Assembly (NCBI GenBank): GCA_047618565.1
Contig: JBLHKW010000120.1
Span: 1-17,079 of the forward strand
Reading direction: 5' to 3'
Length of the DNA stretch: 17,079 bases
From: JBLHKW01 sp047618565
GTDB lineage: Bacteria; Planctomycetota; UBA1135; GCA-002686595
Of this stretch, positions 1 through 6,171 are shown in pieces (position 1 is the first letter of the stretch; each line of letters opens with the position of its first letter). The notes under the pieces are model-generated. The model saw only the letters and a list, made by a program, of their open reading frames with translations, did no database searches and was not told where the DNA came from. The translations under genes were made by a program, and so were the position numbers.

Positions 1-283
1 CAACCGCGAACTCCGGACTGTCCTCGCTCTCCCTCGGCTTGATTTCGGCATTCCACGCCGCCGGGCTTCCTCATTGCCCGGGTCTACGCACCGGCAATGG
101 CTGCTCATGAATAGACCGGGCTAGCCCTGGACGATTCGACCCCAAGGTGCGAGCTCCGTTGCCGTGAGTTCGCCGGGAGTTAGAGCTACCCGGACGGGCT
201 TCAGGAGACGGCGACCGGGCTCCTCGAGAGCCTGGGATACGCCTGGGCAGATAAGAATTCCAAGGGGCCGGCAGAGGTGGGTC
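1..283. other. Non-coding or decayed stretch at the left edge
   Basis: I see no convincing gene here. The minus frame that begins in the transposase remnant stays open down to 71, but beyond about 284 its translation is Arg/Pro/Ser-rich and loses any family resemblance, as expected of an accidental frame in GC-rich DNA. The stretch is probably degraded accessory DNA belonging with the neighbouring remnant. I found no copy of the ssrA 3' end in it that would mark an attachment site. Confidence 0.4.
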
Positions 284-487
284 GGCCTTCGGTGCGACCC
301 GACGGCGTTGATCATCGGTCAGTCGGAGACGTCGCCCCTTGAACTGTTCCTTTAGAGCGCGGTTCTCCTCTAGAGCGCGGCTCTCCTCGATCAGATATTC
401 GAGCACCTCGGCTTGGCGGCGGTTGATGAGGCCGGCGAGCGATGCGATCAGGACATGGAGCCGGTAGATGTGGGCCATGACGGCCAT
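284..487 (-). pseudogene. Truncated transposase/integrase N-terminus
   Basis: The first ~68 residues resemble the N-terminal helical region of an integrase-core type transposase common in planctomycete-like genomes. The visible motifs are an IYRLHVLIASLAGL helix, a Glu/Arg/Leu-rich coiled coil, and GRRLRLTDDQRRR, which in intact members leads into a helix-turn-helix and then an rve catalytic core. Here the resemblance stops after about residue 68. The frame continues as low-complexity residues to a stop at 71, and no DDE core is present. The ATG may be at 487 or three codons later at 478. An 18-bp tandem duplication lies inside the coiled-coil part. The fragment sits just beyond the 3' end of ssrA, a common integration site, so it may be what is left of an inserted element. 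The family assignment rests on motif memory only. Confidence 0.6.
353..388. repeat. 18-bp tandem duplication
   Basis: Two adjacent 18-bp units, 353-370 and 371-388, differ at one base (T versus C at position 11 of the unit). In the minus-strand remnant they add six codons, giving a doubled R-A-L-E-E-type heptad in the coiled coil. Being a multiple of three, the duplication does not itself break the frame. Confidence 0.85.
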
Positions 488-538
488 TGTCGCGCGCTCA
501 CAAGCCCAGGATCGTTAACGAGTTGTGTTCGGCCGAAT

Positions 539-562
539 AAATGCACCCTACGGGGTGCATTT
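539..562 (-). terminator. Perfect 10-bp hairpin downstream of ssrA
   Basis: Arms 539-548 and 553-562 are perfect inverted repeats of aaatgcaccc around a 4-nt loop. Read on the minus strand, the direction of ssrA transcription, the stem ends in TTT followed by ATT, a modest U-rich tail. It may be a second terminator for ssrA or a bidirectional one. On the plus strand the loop is C(UACG)G, a very stable UNCG-type tetraloop. Confidence 0.5.
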
Positions 563-608
563 GAATGCAGTCCTGTGCACCCGAGTGCATCAGTGAACCC
601 CAATAGCA

Positions 609-633
609 GCACCGAGAACGCGGTCTCGGGTGC
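609..633 (-). terminator. ssrA terminator: Hairpin immediately after ssrA
   Basis: Arms 609-617 and 624-633 pair over 9 bp with one bulged base. On the minus strand the hairpin starts six bases after the encoded CCA of tmRNA. Only a weak tail (TGCTGCTATT) follows, so termination here may rely on the downstream hairpin at 539-562, or the hairpin may mark where 3' processing occurs. Confidence 0.45.
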
Positions 634-638
634 AAGGG

Positions 639-995
639 TGGTGGAGGCGGCGGGAATTGAACCCGCGTCCCGGAACGGCCGTGCGGTCGGCGTCTACGTG
701 CGTATTCTGTGATTAGTTCTCGTCGAGGGGACACTCACAAACAGGCGTCCCTTCTAACCAGCCTCAGAAATTTCTCGCCAGCTCGCCCTGAGGCGCACCT
801 TGCCGGCCAGTCCGCTGTTTTCGTCTTCCGCGGGCCGCGGACACTCCCACGGAAGACGGCGACCTAATAATTAGGCTGCGAGTGCAAAGTTGTCGGCAAG
901 TAAAATGCCTTTCCCGGGAGGATTTACAGGGGCACCTGGGATCCCTGGCACGCAACCGAAAGACGATCAGAACCGGTCGAAACCAGTGCGCCCCC
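639..995 (-). ncRNA. ssrA: Transfer-messenger RNA (tmRNA), one-piece
   Basis: tmRNA works with SmpB to release ribosomes stalled on broken mRNAs and to tag the product for proteolysis. The 5' end (from 995) reads GGGGGCG and continues to the conserved TGGTTTCGACC. The 3' end reads CGCCTCC-A-CCA with CCA encoded at 639-641. The two ends pair over 7 bp and include a G3-U wobble, the alanine identity element that lets AlaRS charge the molecule. The T arm is gcggg / TTCAATT loop / cccgc at 650-666. A short tag reading frame lies at 871-897. Total length is 357 nt, usual for a one-piece bacterial tmRNA; it is not a permuted two-piece form. smpB ends 77 bp upstream on the same strand, the classic pairing. 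No clear separate promoter is seen, so transcription may come partly through smpB with 5' processing. Confidence 0.97.
871..897 (-). other. tmRNA proteolysis tag reading frame
   Basis: The minus strand reads GCC GAC AAC TTT GCA CTC GCA GCC TAA, giving tag ADNFALAA, preceded in the finished tag by the alanine carried on tmRNA. The end, ALAA, is the usual hydrophobic C-terminal degron recognised by ClpXP-type proteases, and an internal N-F replaces the N-Y of E. coli. The resume codon is assigned as GCC by analogy with other tmRNAs, because alanine resume codons are typical. Eight encoded residues is at the short end for known tags. Confidence 0.85.
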
Positions 996-1072
996 TTTAG
1001 ATAGCCAGTTCACCGTAGGCCACGCTGGCCGGGATGTCTACCGGTACTTTCGGGAGAAGGTGAAAGCGCCTG

Positions 1073-1537
1073 CTAGCGTCGGCGGTTCATGGCGCGGTCC
1101 ATGTCGCGCTTGTCCGAGCGCTCGCGCTCCGAGGCGCGCTTGTCGTGCAGCTTCTTGCCGCGACAGAGGCCCACCATGACCTTGACCAGGGAGCCCGAGA
1201 AGTAGACCTCGAGCGGAACCATGGTGATTCCGCGCTCACGGGCCTTCTTGGCCCACTGCAATAGCTCCCGGCGGTGCAGCAGCAGCTTGCGCTCGCGGGT
1301 CGGCTTGTGGTTCCACATGGTCCCGTGGCTGTATTCGGGGATGTGGGCCCCGAAAAGGAACAGCTCGCCGTTCTTGGAGTGCACGTAGGCCTCCCCGATC
1401 GAGCACTGGCCGTCGCGCAGGGACTTGACCTCGGTGCCCTGGAGCTGGATCCCGCACTCCAGCTCCTCGAGGATCTGGTACGTGTGCCGCGCCTTCCTGT
1501 TGCGGGCGATGGACTTGCGATCGGAAGGCTCGGACAT
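1073..1537 (-). CDS. smpB: SmpB, tmRNA-binding protein
   Basis: SmpB binds the tRNA-like part of tmRNA and delivers it to stalled ribosomes, where its basic tail occupies the empty mRNA channel. The 154-residue length is normal for the family. Diagnostic stretches are IARNRKARHTYQILEELECG, LQGTEVKSLRDG, EAYV, HIPEYSHGT and the basic end KKLHDKRASERERSDKR, which is the mRNA-channel tail. I chose the ATG at 1537 because it is followed by the usual Ser-rich lead-in to the IARN motif. A GTG seven codons upstream (1558) is possible but has no better ribosome site. No Shine-Dalgarno sequence is visible. A TACACT hexamer lies six bases before the ATG, so the message may be leaderless. ssrA lies downstream on the same strand. 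Confidence 0.97.
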   Translation of the reverse strand: MSEPSDRKSIARNRKARHTYQILEELECGIQLQGTEVKSLRDGQCSIGEAYVHSKNGELFLFGAHIPEYSHGTMWNHKPTRERKLLLHRRELLQWAKKARERGITMVPLEVYFSGSLVKVMVGLCRGKKLHDKRASERERSDKRDMDRAMNRRR

Positions 1538-1543
1538 CCGTGC

Positions 1544-1549
1544 AGTGTA
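1544..1549 (-). promoter_or_regulatory. Possible -10 box of smpB
   Basis: TACACT on the minus strand ends six bases before the chosen smpB ATG. If used as a -10 element, transcription would begin at or next to the start codon. I see no good -35 hexamer at 16-18 bp spacing, so the call is tentative. Confidence 0.3.
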
Positions 1550-1651
1550 CCCGGACACCCCGCTTGACTCGACCCACCTGCGGTAAGCAGGCTATCGCCA
1601 TCGCGGGGCAAGCGCCCCGCACGCCCCCAGGGACCCCGAGGAAAGCAACCC

Positions 1652-3055
1652 GTGAACGACCCCACCGATCTCTTGATGGACTCCCTGGAAGGCTCTGGCG
1701 AGGGCTTTGTCGAGCTGCGCTACCACAAGCGCCGCAGCCGCTCCCTGGCCGTCGAGAAGGGGCGCGTGGATCAGGCCAAGATCTCGGAGCACACGGGGGT
1801 CGGGGTGCGCGTTCTGGCGGACGGCACCTGGGGCTTCGCGAGCACGGACCGGCTGGAGGTCGGATCGGTGCAGCGCGCGATCGAGAATGCGCGCAAGGCG
1901 GCGCGCTCGTCGGCGCCCGCCAAGAGCGAGCGCGTGGAGGAGCTGCCCCAGGTCGAGCTGGCGCGCGGCCGCTTCGACGCACCCGGGTACGAAGAGCTCG
2001 AGCAGCGCGACCTGGAAGAGAGCCTCGAGATGGTCCTGCAGCTTGAGGCGCAGACGCGCAAGGCCTCGACGAACATCCAGAGCGCGAGCTGCGGATACAC
2101 CGAGCTCTTCGAGGAGAAGGGCGTGGTGACCACCGACGGCGCCAAGGCCTGGTCGCGACTGGTGCGACCTGAATTCAGGATCAGCGCGGTGGCCCAGGAC
2201 GGGGCCGAGCTGCAGCGCGGGTCCGAGTCCGTCGGCGCCACCGGTGGCTGGGACTGCCTGTTCCGCAACGTCAGCGCGGCCGAGATGGGCGACAAGGCGG
2301 CGCGCATGGCGGTCGACCTGCTCTCGGCCAAGTACGCCGAAGGAGGCCGCAAGCGCGTGATTCTGTCGCCCTCCCTGGTCGGGCTGCTCACGCACGAGGC
2401 CATCGGTCACACGGTCGAGGCCGACTTCGTGATCGCGGGCTCGTGCGCCGCCGGCAAGATCGGCACGCGCGTCGCATCGGAACTCGTGACGCTCTGCGAC
2501 TCGGGCCAGTCCGAGTACCACGACGGCGCGGGCGGTACGATCTCCGTCGATGACGAGGGCGTGCTCGCCGGCCGCACGACGATCATCCGGGCCGGGATGC
2601 TCGAGAACTACCTGCACGACCGCGAATCCGCGGCGCACTTCGGTGTGGCCCCCACCGGGAACGCGCGCGCCTGGGAGTTCGATGACGAGCCCCTGATCCG
2701 CATGCGCAACACGTACATCGAGCCGGGTGATTCGAGCCTGGACGAGATGATCGCGTCGATCGAGGACGGGCTCCTGCTGGACGGTCCCAAGAACGGACAG
2801 GCCGACGCCAACGGCGAATTCATGTTCGGCACGCTCCAGGCCTGGCCCATCAAGAACGGCAAGCGCGGGGAGATGATGCGCGGCGTCAACATCTCTGGAA
2901 CGGCCTTCGACGTGCTCAAGACGGTCGATGCGGTCGGCAGCGATTTCCGCTGGGACCTGGGTTCCGGCCACTGCGGCAAGGGCCAGCCAGCCAAGGTGGA
3001 CGCGGGTGGGCCATGGCTCTCCTGCGAGGTGATCGTCGGCGGGAGGACAGCATGA
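1652..3055 (+). CDS. tldD: TldD, metalloprotease subunit
   Basis: TldD is the catalytic zinc-protease half of the TldD/TldE complex, which degrades unfolded peptides; in E. coli it matures microcin B17 and degrades CcdA. The 467-residue length is typical. The zinc motif HEAIGH (HExxxH) is at residues 248-253, followed by the family's TVEADF. The conserved C-terminal Gly-His-Cys, the third ligand region, is at about 439-441 (SGHCGKGQP). The start is a GTG preceded by GAGGAAAG about 9 bp upstream, a reasonable ribosome site. The stop overlaps the ATG of the next gene (ATGA), so the two subunits are translationally coupled. The gene is divergent from smpB, with a 114-bp gap. No fusion or truncation is seen. 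Confidence 0.96.
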   Translation: MNDPTDLLMDSLEGSGEGFVELRYHKRRSRSLAVEKGRVDQAKISEHTGVGVRVLADGTWGFASTDRLEVGSVQRAIENARKAARSSAPAKSERVEELPQVELARGRFDAPGYEELEQRDLEESLEMVLQLEAQTRKASTNIQSASCGYTELFEEKGVVTTDGAKAWSRLVRPEFRISAVAQDGAELQRGSESVGATGGWDCLFRNVSAAEMGDKAARMAVDLLSAKYAEGGRKRVILSPSLVGLLTHEAIGHTVEADFVIAGSCAAGKIGTRVASELVTLCDSGQSEYHDGAGGTISVDDEGVLAGRTTIIRAGMLENYLHDRESAAHFGVAPTGNARAWEFDDEPLIRMRNTYIEPGDSSLDEMIASIEDGLLLDGPKNGQADANGEFMFGTLQAWPIKNGKRGEMMRGVNISGTAFDVLKTVDAVGSDFRWDLGSGHCGKGQPAKVDAGGPWLSCEVIVGGRTA

Positions 3056-4446
3056 GTTCGGTCAAGGAACAGGGCGTCTTCGAGCCCGCGCTGGCCGAGG
3101 CCACGCTGGAGGAGCGCTGCGCGCACCTGGTTGAGCGCGCCACGGCCCAGGGCGCGGATGAGGCCGAGGTCTACGGCACCTGGAGCGAGAGCATCAGCGT
3201 GCGTTTCGAGAAGGGCGACCTGAAACTGACCCAGGTCGACGAGAGTGGCTCCGTGGGCCTGCGCGTGTTCAAGGACAAGAAGCTCGGCTTCTCGTCCACG
3301 AACCAGACCGGCGAGGACTCCCTGGCGGCGGTCGCGCGCGACGCGCTGACCCTGGCCAGCTTCTCGATCCCCGACGACGCGAACGTTCTACCTGGCGCGC
3401 GCCCCGTACCCGCGGCTGCGACCCTCGTGACCCCCGCCGCCGCATCCTTCTCGGTCGAACAGACCGTCGAGGCCGCGCGCGAAATGTTCGCACGCGCCAC
3501 GGCCGTCGACCCGCGCGTGGCGATCGACACGGCTGACCTGAGCATCTCGCGCGTGGTGCACGGCGTCGTGTCGAGCCGCGGTGTACGCGCCAGCGAGAGC
3601 GACGCCATGCTGTCGTGCTCCCTGTTCGGCATGGCTGTCGACGGCGACGACGTGGGCGGCTTCGATTACTGGGGCGACTTCGCACGCGACCCTGCGAACT
3701 GGGATGCGGTGCGCGACGCGGTCGTCGCGAAGTTCACCGATGCCGTGCTGGGTAACCTCGACGCGCAGCGTGCCGAGACCTACACGGGCGCGGTGCTGTT
3801 CGCGCCGCAGGCGCTCGTTCCGGTATTGATCTCGCCCCTGCTCTCGGCCTCGAGCGCGATCGCGGTCCAGCGCGGCCGCAGCGCGCTGGCCGAGAAGGTC
3901 GGGAAAGAGATCGCCTCACCCAGCCTCTCGATCGTCGATGACCCGACCGACCGCAGCCTGGCCGGAGCCACGAGCTTCGACCGTGAGGGCACGCCCGTCA
4001 GCCGCTTCAACGTGCTCGAAAAGGGCGTGCTCCAGAGCTACCTCTACAACGGCTACGCGGCCCAGGTGGAGGGACGTGAGTCCACGGGCCACGCGCGCGG
4101 CGGAGCGCGCTCGGTACCCGGCCTCGGTGCTCACTCGCTCATCGTCTCCGGGGGCGATGGCGGCGATCAGGACGCCCTGCTCGCGCGTCTTGGCCGGGGG
4201 CTCTTCGTGCAGCGCTTCTCGGGCAGCGTCGATCCCGCCTCCGGGGATTTCTCGGGCGTGGCCAAGTCCGCACGCTGGGTCGAGAACGGCAAGGTCGTGC
4301 GCTCCCTGCGCGAGACCCTGATCGCGGGCAACGCCTTCGAACTGCTGCGCTCGATCGACGCCCTGTCCACCGACACCCTCTCCCTGGGCGGCTCGATGCG
4401 CGCCCCGTGGGCCATCGTCGACGGGCTTTCGGTGACGGCCGGATGA
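3052..4446 (+). CDS. pmbA: TldE (PmbA), TldD partner subunit
   Basis: This is the non-catalytic partner of TldD, needed to form the active heterodimer. The 464-residue protein matches the PmbA/TldE pattern: an N-terminal half parallel to TldD (VEVYGTWSES-type strands with FEKG), a central RGRSALAEKVGKEIAS region, then VEGRESTGHARGG, and a C-terminal SGSVDPASGDFSGVAKSARW segment that is highly characteristic. It lacks the HExxxH zinc motif, as expected. I chose the ATG at 3052, overlapping the tldD stop, because GGGAGGA at 3041-3047 gives a strong ribosome site with 4-bp spacing. An in-frame ATG at 3013 lies inside tldD and is less likely. Two GC hairpins follow the stop. Confidence 0.95.
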   Translation: MSSVKEQGVFEPALAEATLEERCAHLVERATAQGADEAEVYGTWSESISVRFEKGDLKLTQVDESGSVGLRVFKDKKLGFSSTNQTGEDSLAAVARDALTLASFSIPDDANVLPGARPVPAAATLVTPAAASFSVEQTVEAAREMFARATAVDPRVAIDTADLSISRVVHGVVSSRGVRASESDAMLSCSLFGMAVDGDDVGGFDYWGDFARDPANWDAVRDAVVAKFTDAVLGNLDAQRAETYTGAVLFAPQALVPVLISPLLSASSAIAVQRGRSALAEKVGKEIASPSLSIVDDPTDRSLAGATSFDREGTPVSRFNVLEKGVLQSYLYNGYAAQVEGRESTGHARGGARSVPGLGAHSLIVSGGDGGDQDALLARLGRGLFVQRFSGSVDPASGDFSGVAKSARWVENGKVVRSLRETLIAGNAFELLRSIDALSTDTLSLGGSMRAPWAIVDGLSVTAG

Positions 4447-4449
4447 TTG

Positions 4450-4494
4450 CCCCGGCCAAGTGGCACGGGGAATACCCCGGGGAGCGCCCCGGGG
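4450..4494 (+). terminator. Two tandem GC hairpins after tldE
   Basis: Hairpin one (4450-4470) pairs CCCCGGCC with GGC-A-CGGGG around AAGT. Hairpin two (4475-4494) is CCCCGGGG-AGCG-CCCCGGGG. They begin four bases after the tldE stop. No U-run follows, so they may stabilise the mRNA end or act as a non-canonical terminator that separates the tldDE operon from the tRNA promoter. Confidence 0.4.
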
Positions 4495-4522
4495 AAACTC
4501 ACCAGGGTCGCCGCACGACTGC

Positions 4523-4551
4523 TTGACCGGGGCAGGGGATCCGCGTAGTTT
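4523..4551 (+). promoter_or_regulatory. Promoter of tRNA-Leu
   Basis: TTGACC at 4523-4528 and TAGTTT at 4546-4551 are separated by exactly 17 bp. Transcription would begin near 4558, about ten bases before the mature tRNA 5' end. The -35 matches the sigma70 consensus at five of six positions; the -10 is weaker. Confidence 0.65.
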
Positions 4552-4567
4552 CCTGCGCTCGCACTCA

Positions 4568-4655
4568 GCCCGGGTGGCGGAATTGGTAGACGCGCATGGT
4601 TCAGGTCCATGTTCCCGTTAAGGGAGTGGGGGTTCGACTCCCCCCTCGGGCACCA
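4568..4655 (+). tRNA. tRNA-Leu (anticodon CAG)
   Basis: The cloverleaf is complete. The acceptor GCCCGGG (4568-4574) pairs with CTCGGGC (4645-4651), the discriminator A is at 4652 and CCA is encoded at 4653-4655. The D loop has the leucine-type TGGCGGAATTGGTAGACGCG. The anticodon stem CATGG/CCATG encloses TTCAGGT, with anticodon CAG at 4602-4604. A long variable arm (TCCC/GGGA) makes it class II. The T arm is GGGGG-TTCGACT-CCCCC. It reads CUG codons, which are abundant in these genes. Confidence 0.97.
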
Positions 4656-4661
4656 CTCATT

Positions 4662-4695
4662 TCTTCAGGCGACGCCCCTCTGGCTGCCTGAGAAG
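4662..4695 (+). terminator. Hairpin after tRNA-Leu
   Basis: Arm tcttcaggc (4662-4670) can pair with gcctgagaaga (4685-4695) over 9 bp with a 2-nt bulge. No U-run follows, so it is at best a weak terminator candidate for the tRNA transcript. Confidence 0.3.
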
Positions 4696-4750
4696 ACGGC
4701 TGCTGAGCCCCGGTTTGCGGGCCTGACCCAGGCGCACCTGGCATCGATCG

Positions 4751-4924
4751 ATGAACGATCCGACCCTCCACGACTCGGCCGAGGCCAACGCAGCGCCCAG
4801 CTTCCGCGCACTGCTAGCTGCCAACCTGCGCGTCGTGCTCTGGGCCTCCGGCCTGGCGCTGGTGTGCTTCGGCGTCTGGAGAGGCCTGCGGGGCCTGTTT
4901 CCGGACGTCCAGTGGCTTCAGTAG
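4751..4924 (+). CDS. Small one-helix membrane protein, 57 aa
   Basis: This short frame starts ATG AAC GAT and stops TAG. It encodes an acidic N-terminus (NDPTLHDSAEAN) followed by one hydrophobic segment of about 22 residues (roughly 20-43, LLAANLRVVLWASGLALVCF) and a short basic/aromatic end with WRGLRGLF. This is the layout of a single-pass inner-membrane miniprotein. I recognise no family. It lies 95 bp after tRNA-Leu and ends four bases before the convergent rsmG stop. No Shine-Dalgarno sequence is evident. The sensible amino-acid layout and the tight packing against rsmG support it, but it could be a chance frame in GC-rich DNA. Confidence 0.5.
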   Translation: MNDPTLHDSAEANAAPSFRALLAANLRVVLWASGLALVCFGVWRGLRGLFPDVQWLQ

Positions 4925-4928
4925 CCGC

Positions 4929-5897
4929 TCACATGCCCGCGCCACCGGGGGCGCGGTAGACCAGGATCGCACGGCCGCCCATCTCGCCCGGAAGCTCGTG
5001 CTCCCAGACGGTGTCGAGCTTGAAACCGAGGCGTTCGGCTTCCCGTTCGGCAGCGCGCACCTCGCGCGACCAGGTGCTGCCCTTGAGCATCACCAGGTCC
5101 TGGAGCGAGTGGCGCACCTTGCGCAGGGTGCGCACGTTCTCGCGCACGGAGCTGACCGCCCGCACGAGGACGACGTCCACCCGCTCGCGGGCGAGGTGAT
5201 CCTCGGCTCGGGACCAGACGGCGCGCGTGTTGCGCAGCCCGAGTTTCTCGATGCGCTCGTCGACGAAGGTGATCTTCTTCTGGGTCGAGTCTACAACGGT
5301 CATCGACAGGTTGGGTTCGGCGAGCGCCAGCGGGATGCCCGGAAAGCCGGCGCCCGTGCCCAGATCGAGCACCTTGCGCGCCATCAGGGGCACCAGGCGC
5401 GTGACCCGCCAGGAGTCCAGGTAGTACTTGGCCGCAAATTCCTTGGGATCCAGAATCGTGGTCAGGTTCATGACCCGGTTCTTCTCGAGGGTCGCCAGCG
5501 CGTGGTCGGCGCAGGCACCCAGGAACTCCGGGGAGATGCCCTCCTCGTCGGCAAAGGCCCACTCGAGGGCCGAGAGCATCACCTGGCGGCTCGGGACGGG
5601 GGTGTCGGGGTTCTTGACCACCTCCTCCTCGTCGGCCTTGGCCTTCGCCTTGGAGATCACGGGGCCGTTCTCGCCCGCGCCCTGGCCCTCCTCCTCCTCG
5701 GCTCCTTCGTCCTCGTCCTCGTCCTCGTCCTCGTCGTCGTCCTCGCCCTCGACGTCCAGCTCTTCCGCGAGCCCGGTGACCTCATCCTCGGACGGTCGGC
5801 CCGAATCGGGCTGCCCGCCCTCACCGGGTTCGTCCTGGTCATCGGGCTCAAGCCCGTCCAGGCGTTCTTCCAGAGCCTCAGCGTCGTCAGCCTTCAT
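4929..5897 (-). CDS. rsmG: RsmG, 16S rRNA (guanine-N7) methyltransferase
   Basis: RsmG (GidB) uses S-adenosylmethionine to make m7G527 in the 530 loop of 16S rRNA; its loss gives low-level streptomycin resistance. The C-terminal ~215 residues are a full-length family member: NLTTILDP at 144-151, the SAM site KVLDLGTGAGFPGIP at 175-189, VVDSTQKK at 201-208 and RAVSS near 246. The protein is 322 residues instead of the usual ~210-240, because of a ~105-residue N-terminal extension that is strongly acidic (Asp/Glu runs about 50-72) and then Lys/Ala-rich. The ATG at 5897 opens the whole extension. An internal start such as Met107 would give a family-sized protein, so part of the extension could be untranslated, although it keeps one open frame with strongly biased residues. 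tRNA-Trp lies 45 bp upstream on the same strand and may share its transcript. Confidence 0.95.
   Translation of the reverse strand: MKADDAEALEERLDGLEPDDQDEPGEGGQPDSGRPSEDEVTGLAEELDVEGEDDDEDEDEDEDEGAEEEEGQGAGENGPVISKAKAKADEEEVVKNPDTPVPSRQVMLSALEWAFADEEGISPEFLGACADHALATLEKNRVMNLTTILDPKEFAAKYYLDSWRVTRLVPLMARKVLDLGTGAGFPGIPLALAEPNLSMTVVDSTQKKITFVDERIEKLGLRNTRAVWSRAEDHLARERVDVVLVRAVSSVRENVRTLRKVRHSLQDLVMLKGSTWSREVRAAEREAERLGFKLDTVWEHELPGEMGGRAILVYRAPGGAGM
5707..5730. repeat. Hexamer microsatellite in rsmG (4 x TCGTCC)
   Basis: Four perfect TCGTCC units on the plus strand encode Asp-Glu repeats in the acidic extension of RsmG on the minus strand, and imperfect units follow to about 5745. Changes in unit number keep the frame and would only alter the length of the acidic run. 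Confidence 0.85.
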
Positions 5898-5942
5898 CCG
5901 GGATAGGTTCCAGCCTGGGGTGGGTACGGGCGAGATGTGGGG

Positions 5943-6020
5943 TGGCAGGGCAGCAGGGACTCGAACCCCGATCCTACTGATTTGGAATCAGTCGCTCTAA
6001 CCAATTGGAGCTACTGCCCT
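5943..6020 (-). tRNA. tRNA-Trp (anticodon CCA)
   Basis: On the minus strand the 5' acceptor AGGGCAG (from 6020) pairs with CTGCCCT, followed by discriminator G (5946), the usual base for tryptophan tRNAs, and an encoded CCA (5943-5945). The anticodon stem ACTGA/TCAGT encloses TTCCAAA, anticodon CCA. The T loop is TTCGAGT. The D loop carries AATTGGTTAGAG. It lies directly upstream of rsmG. Confidence 0.95.
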
Positions 6021-6032
6021 TTGCGGCAGGGA

Positions 6033-6061
6033 AGGTTACTGGCGACCGGCGGGCCCGGCAA
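6033..6061 (-). promoter_or_regulatory. Promoter of tRNA-Trp
   Basis: On the minus strand TTGCCG (6056-6061) and TAACCT (6033-6038) are 17 bp apart. Transcription would start near 6026, a few bases before the mature tRNA 5' end. The same transcript could continue into rsmG. Confidence 0.55.
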
Positions 6062-6109
6062 GCCCAGGACCGCGGAGATCAACCCCTTTCGGCCGTGGGG
6101 CCCGGCCGC

Positions 6110-6115
6110 TACAGT
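6110..6115 (+). promoter_or_regulatory. Possible -10 box for pcnB
   Basis: TACAGT lies 56 bp before the pcnB ATG, inside a GCTACAGTCTC context that nearly repeats the better-supported promoter at 7976 (GCTACAATCTC). The hexamer 17 bp upstream, TTTCGG, is a poor -35. Confidence 0.35.
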
Positions 6116-6171
6116 CTCCGCTGGCGCCTCCGGGGCCCATTGCCCTCCCGCTACCGCCACCCAGCCCCCCC

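Noticed and set aside
164..355. Short open frames on either strand in 121-355
   Set aside because: Low-complexity Arg/Pro/Gly composition, no ribosome site, no family resemblance.
1..600. Duplicate of the ssrA 3' end as an attachment-site repeat
   Set aside because: I looked for the tail of ssrA in the left 600 bases and found no copy.
998..1003. ssrA promoter -10 (TATCTA on the minus strand)
   Set aside because: It ends only two bases before the mature 5' end and has no -35 partner at a usual distance.
1592..2971. Long minus-strand open frame opposite tldD
   Set aside because: It is antisense to an unmistakable TldD with zinc motif; GC-rich coding DNA often leaves such open shadows.
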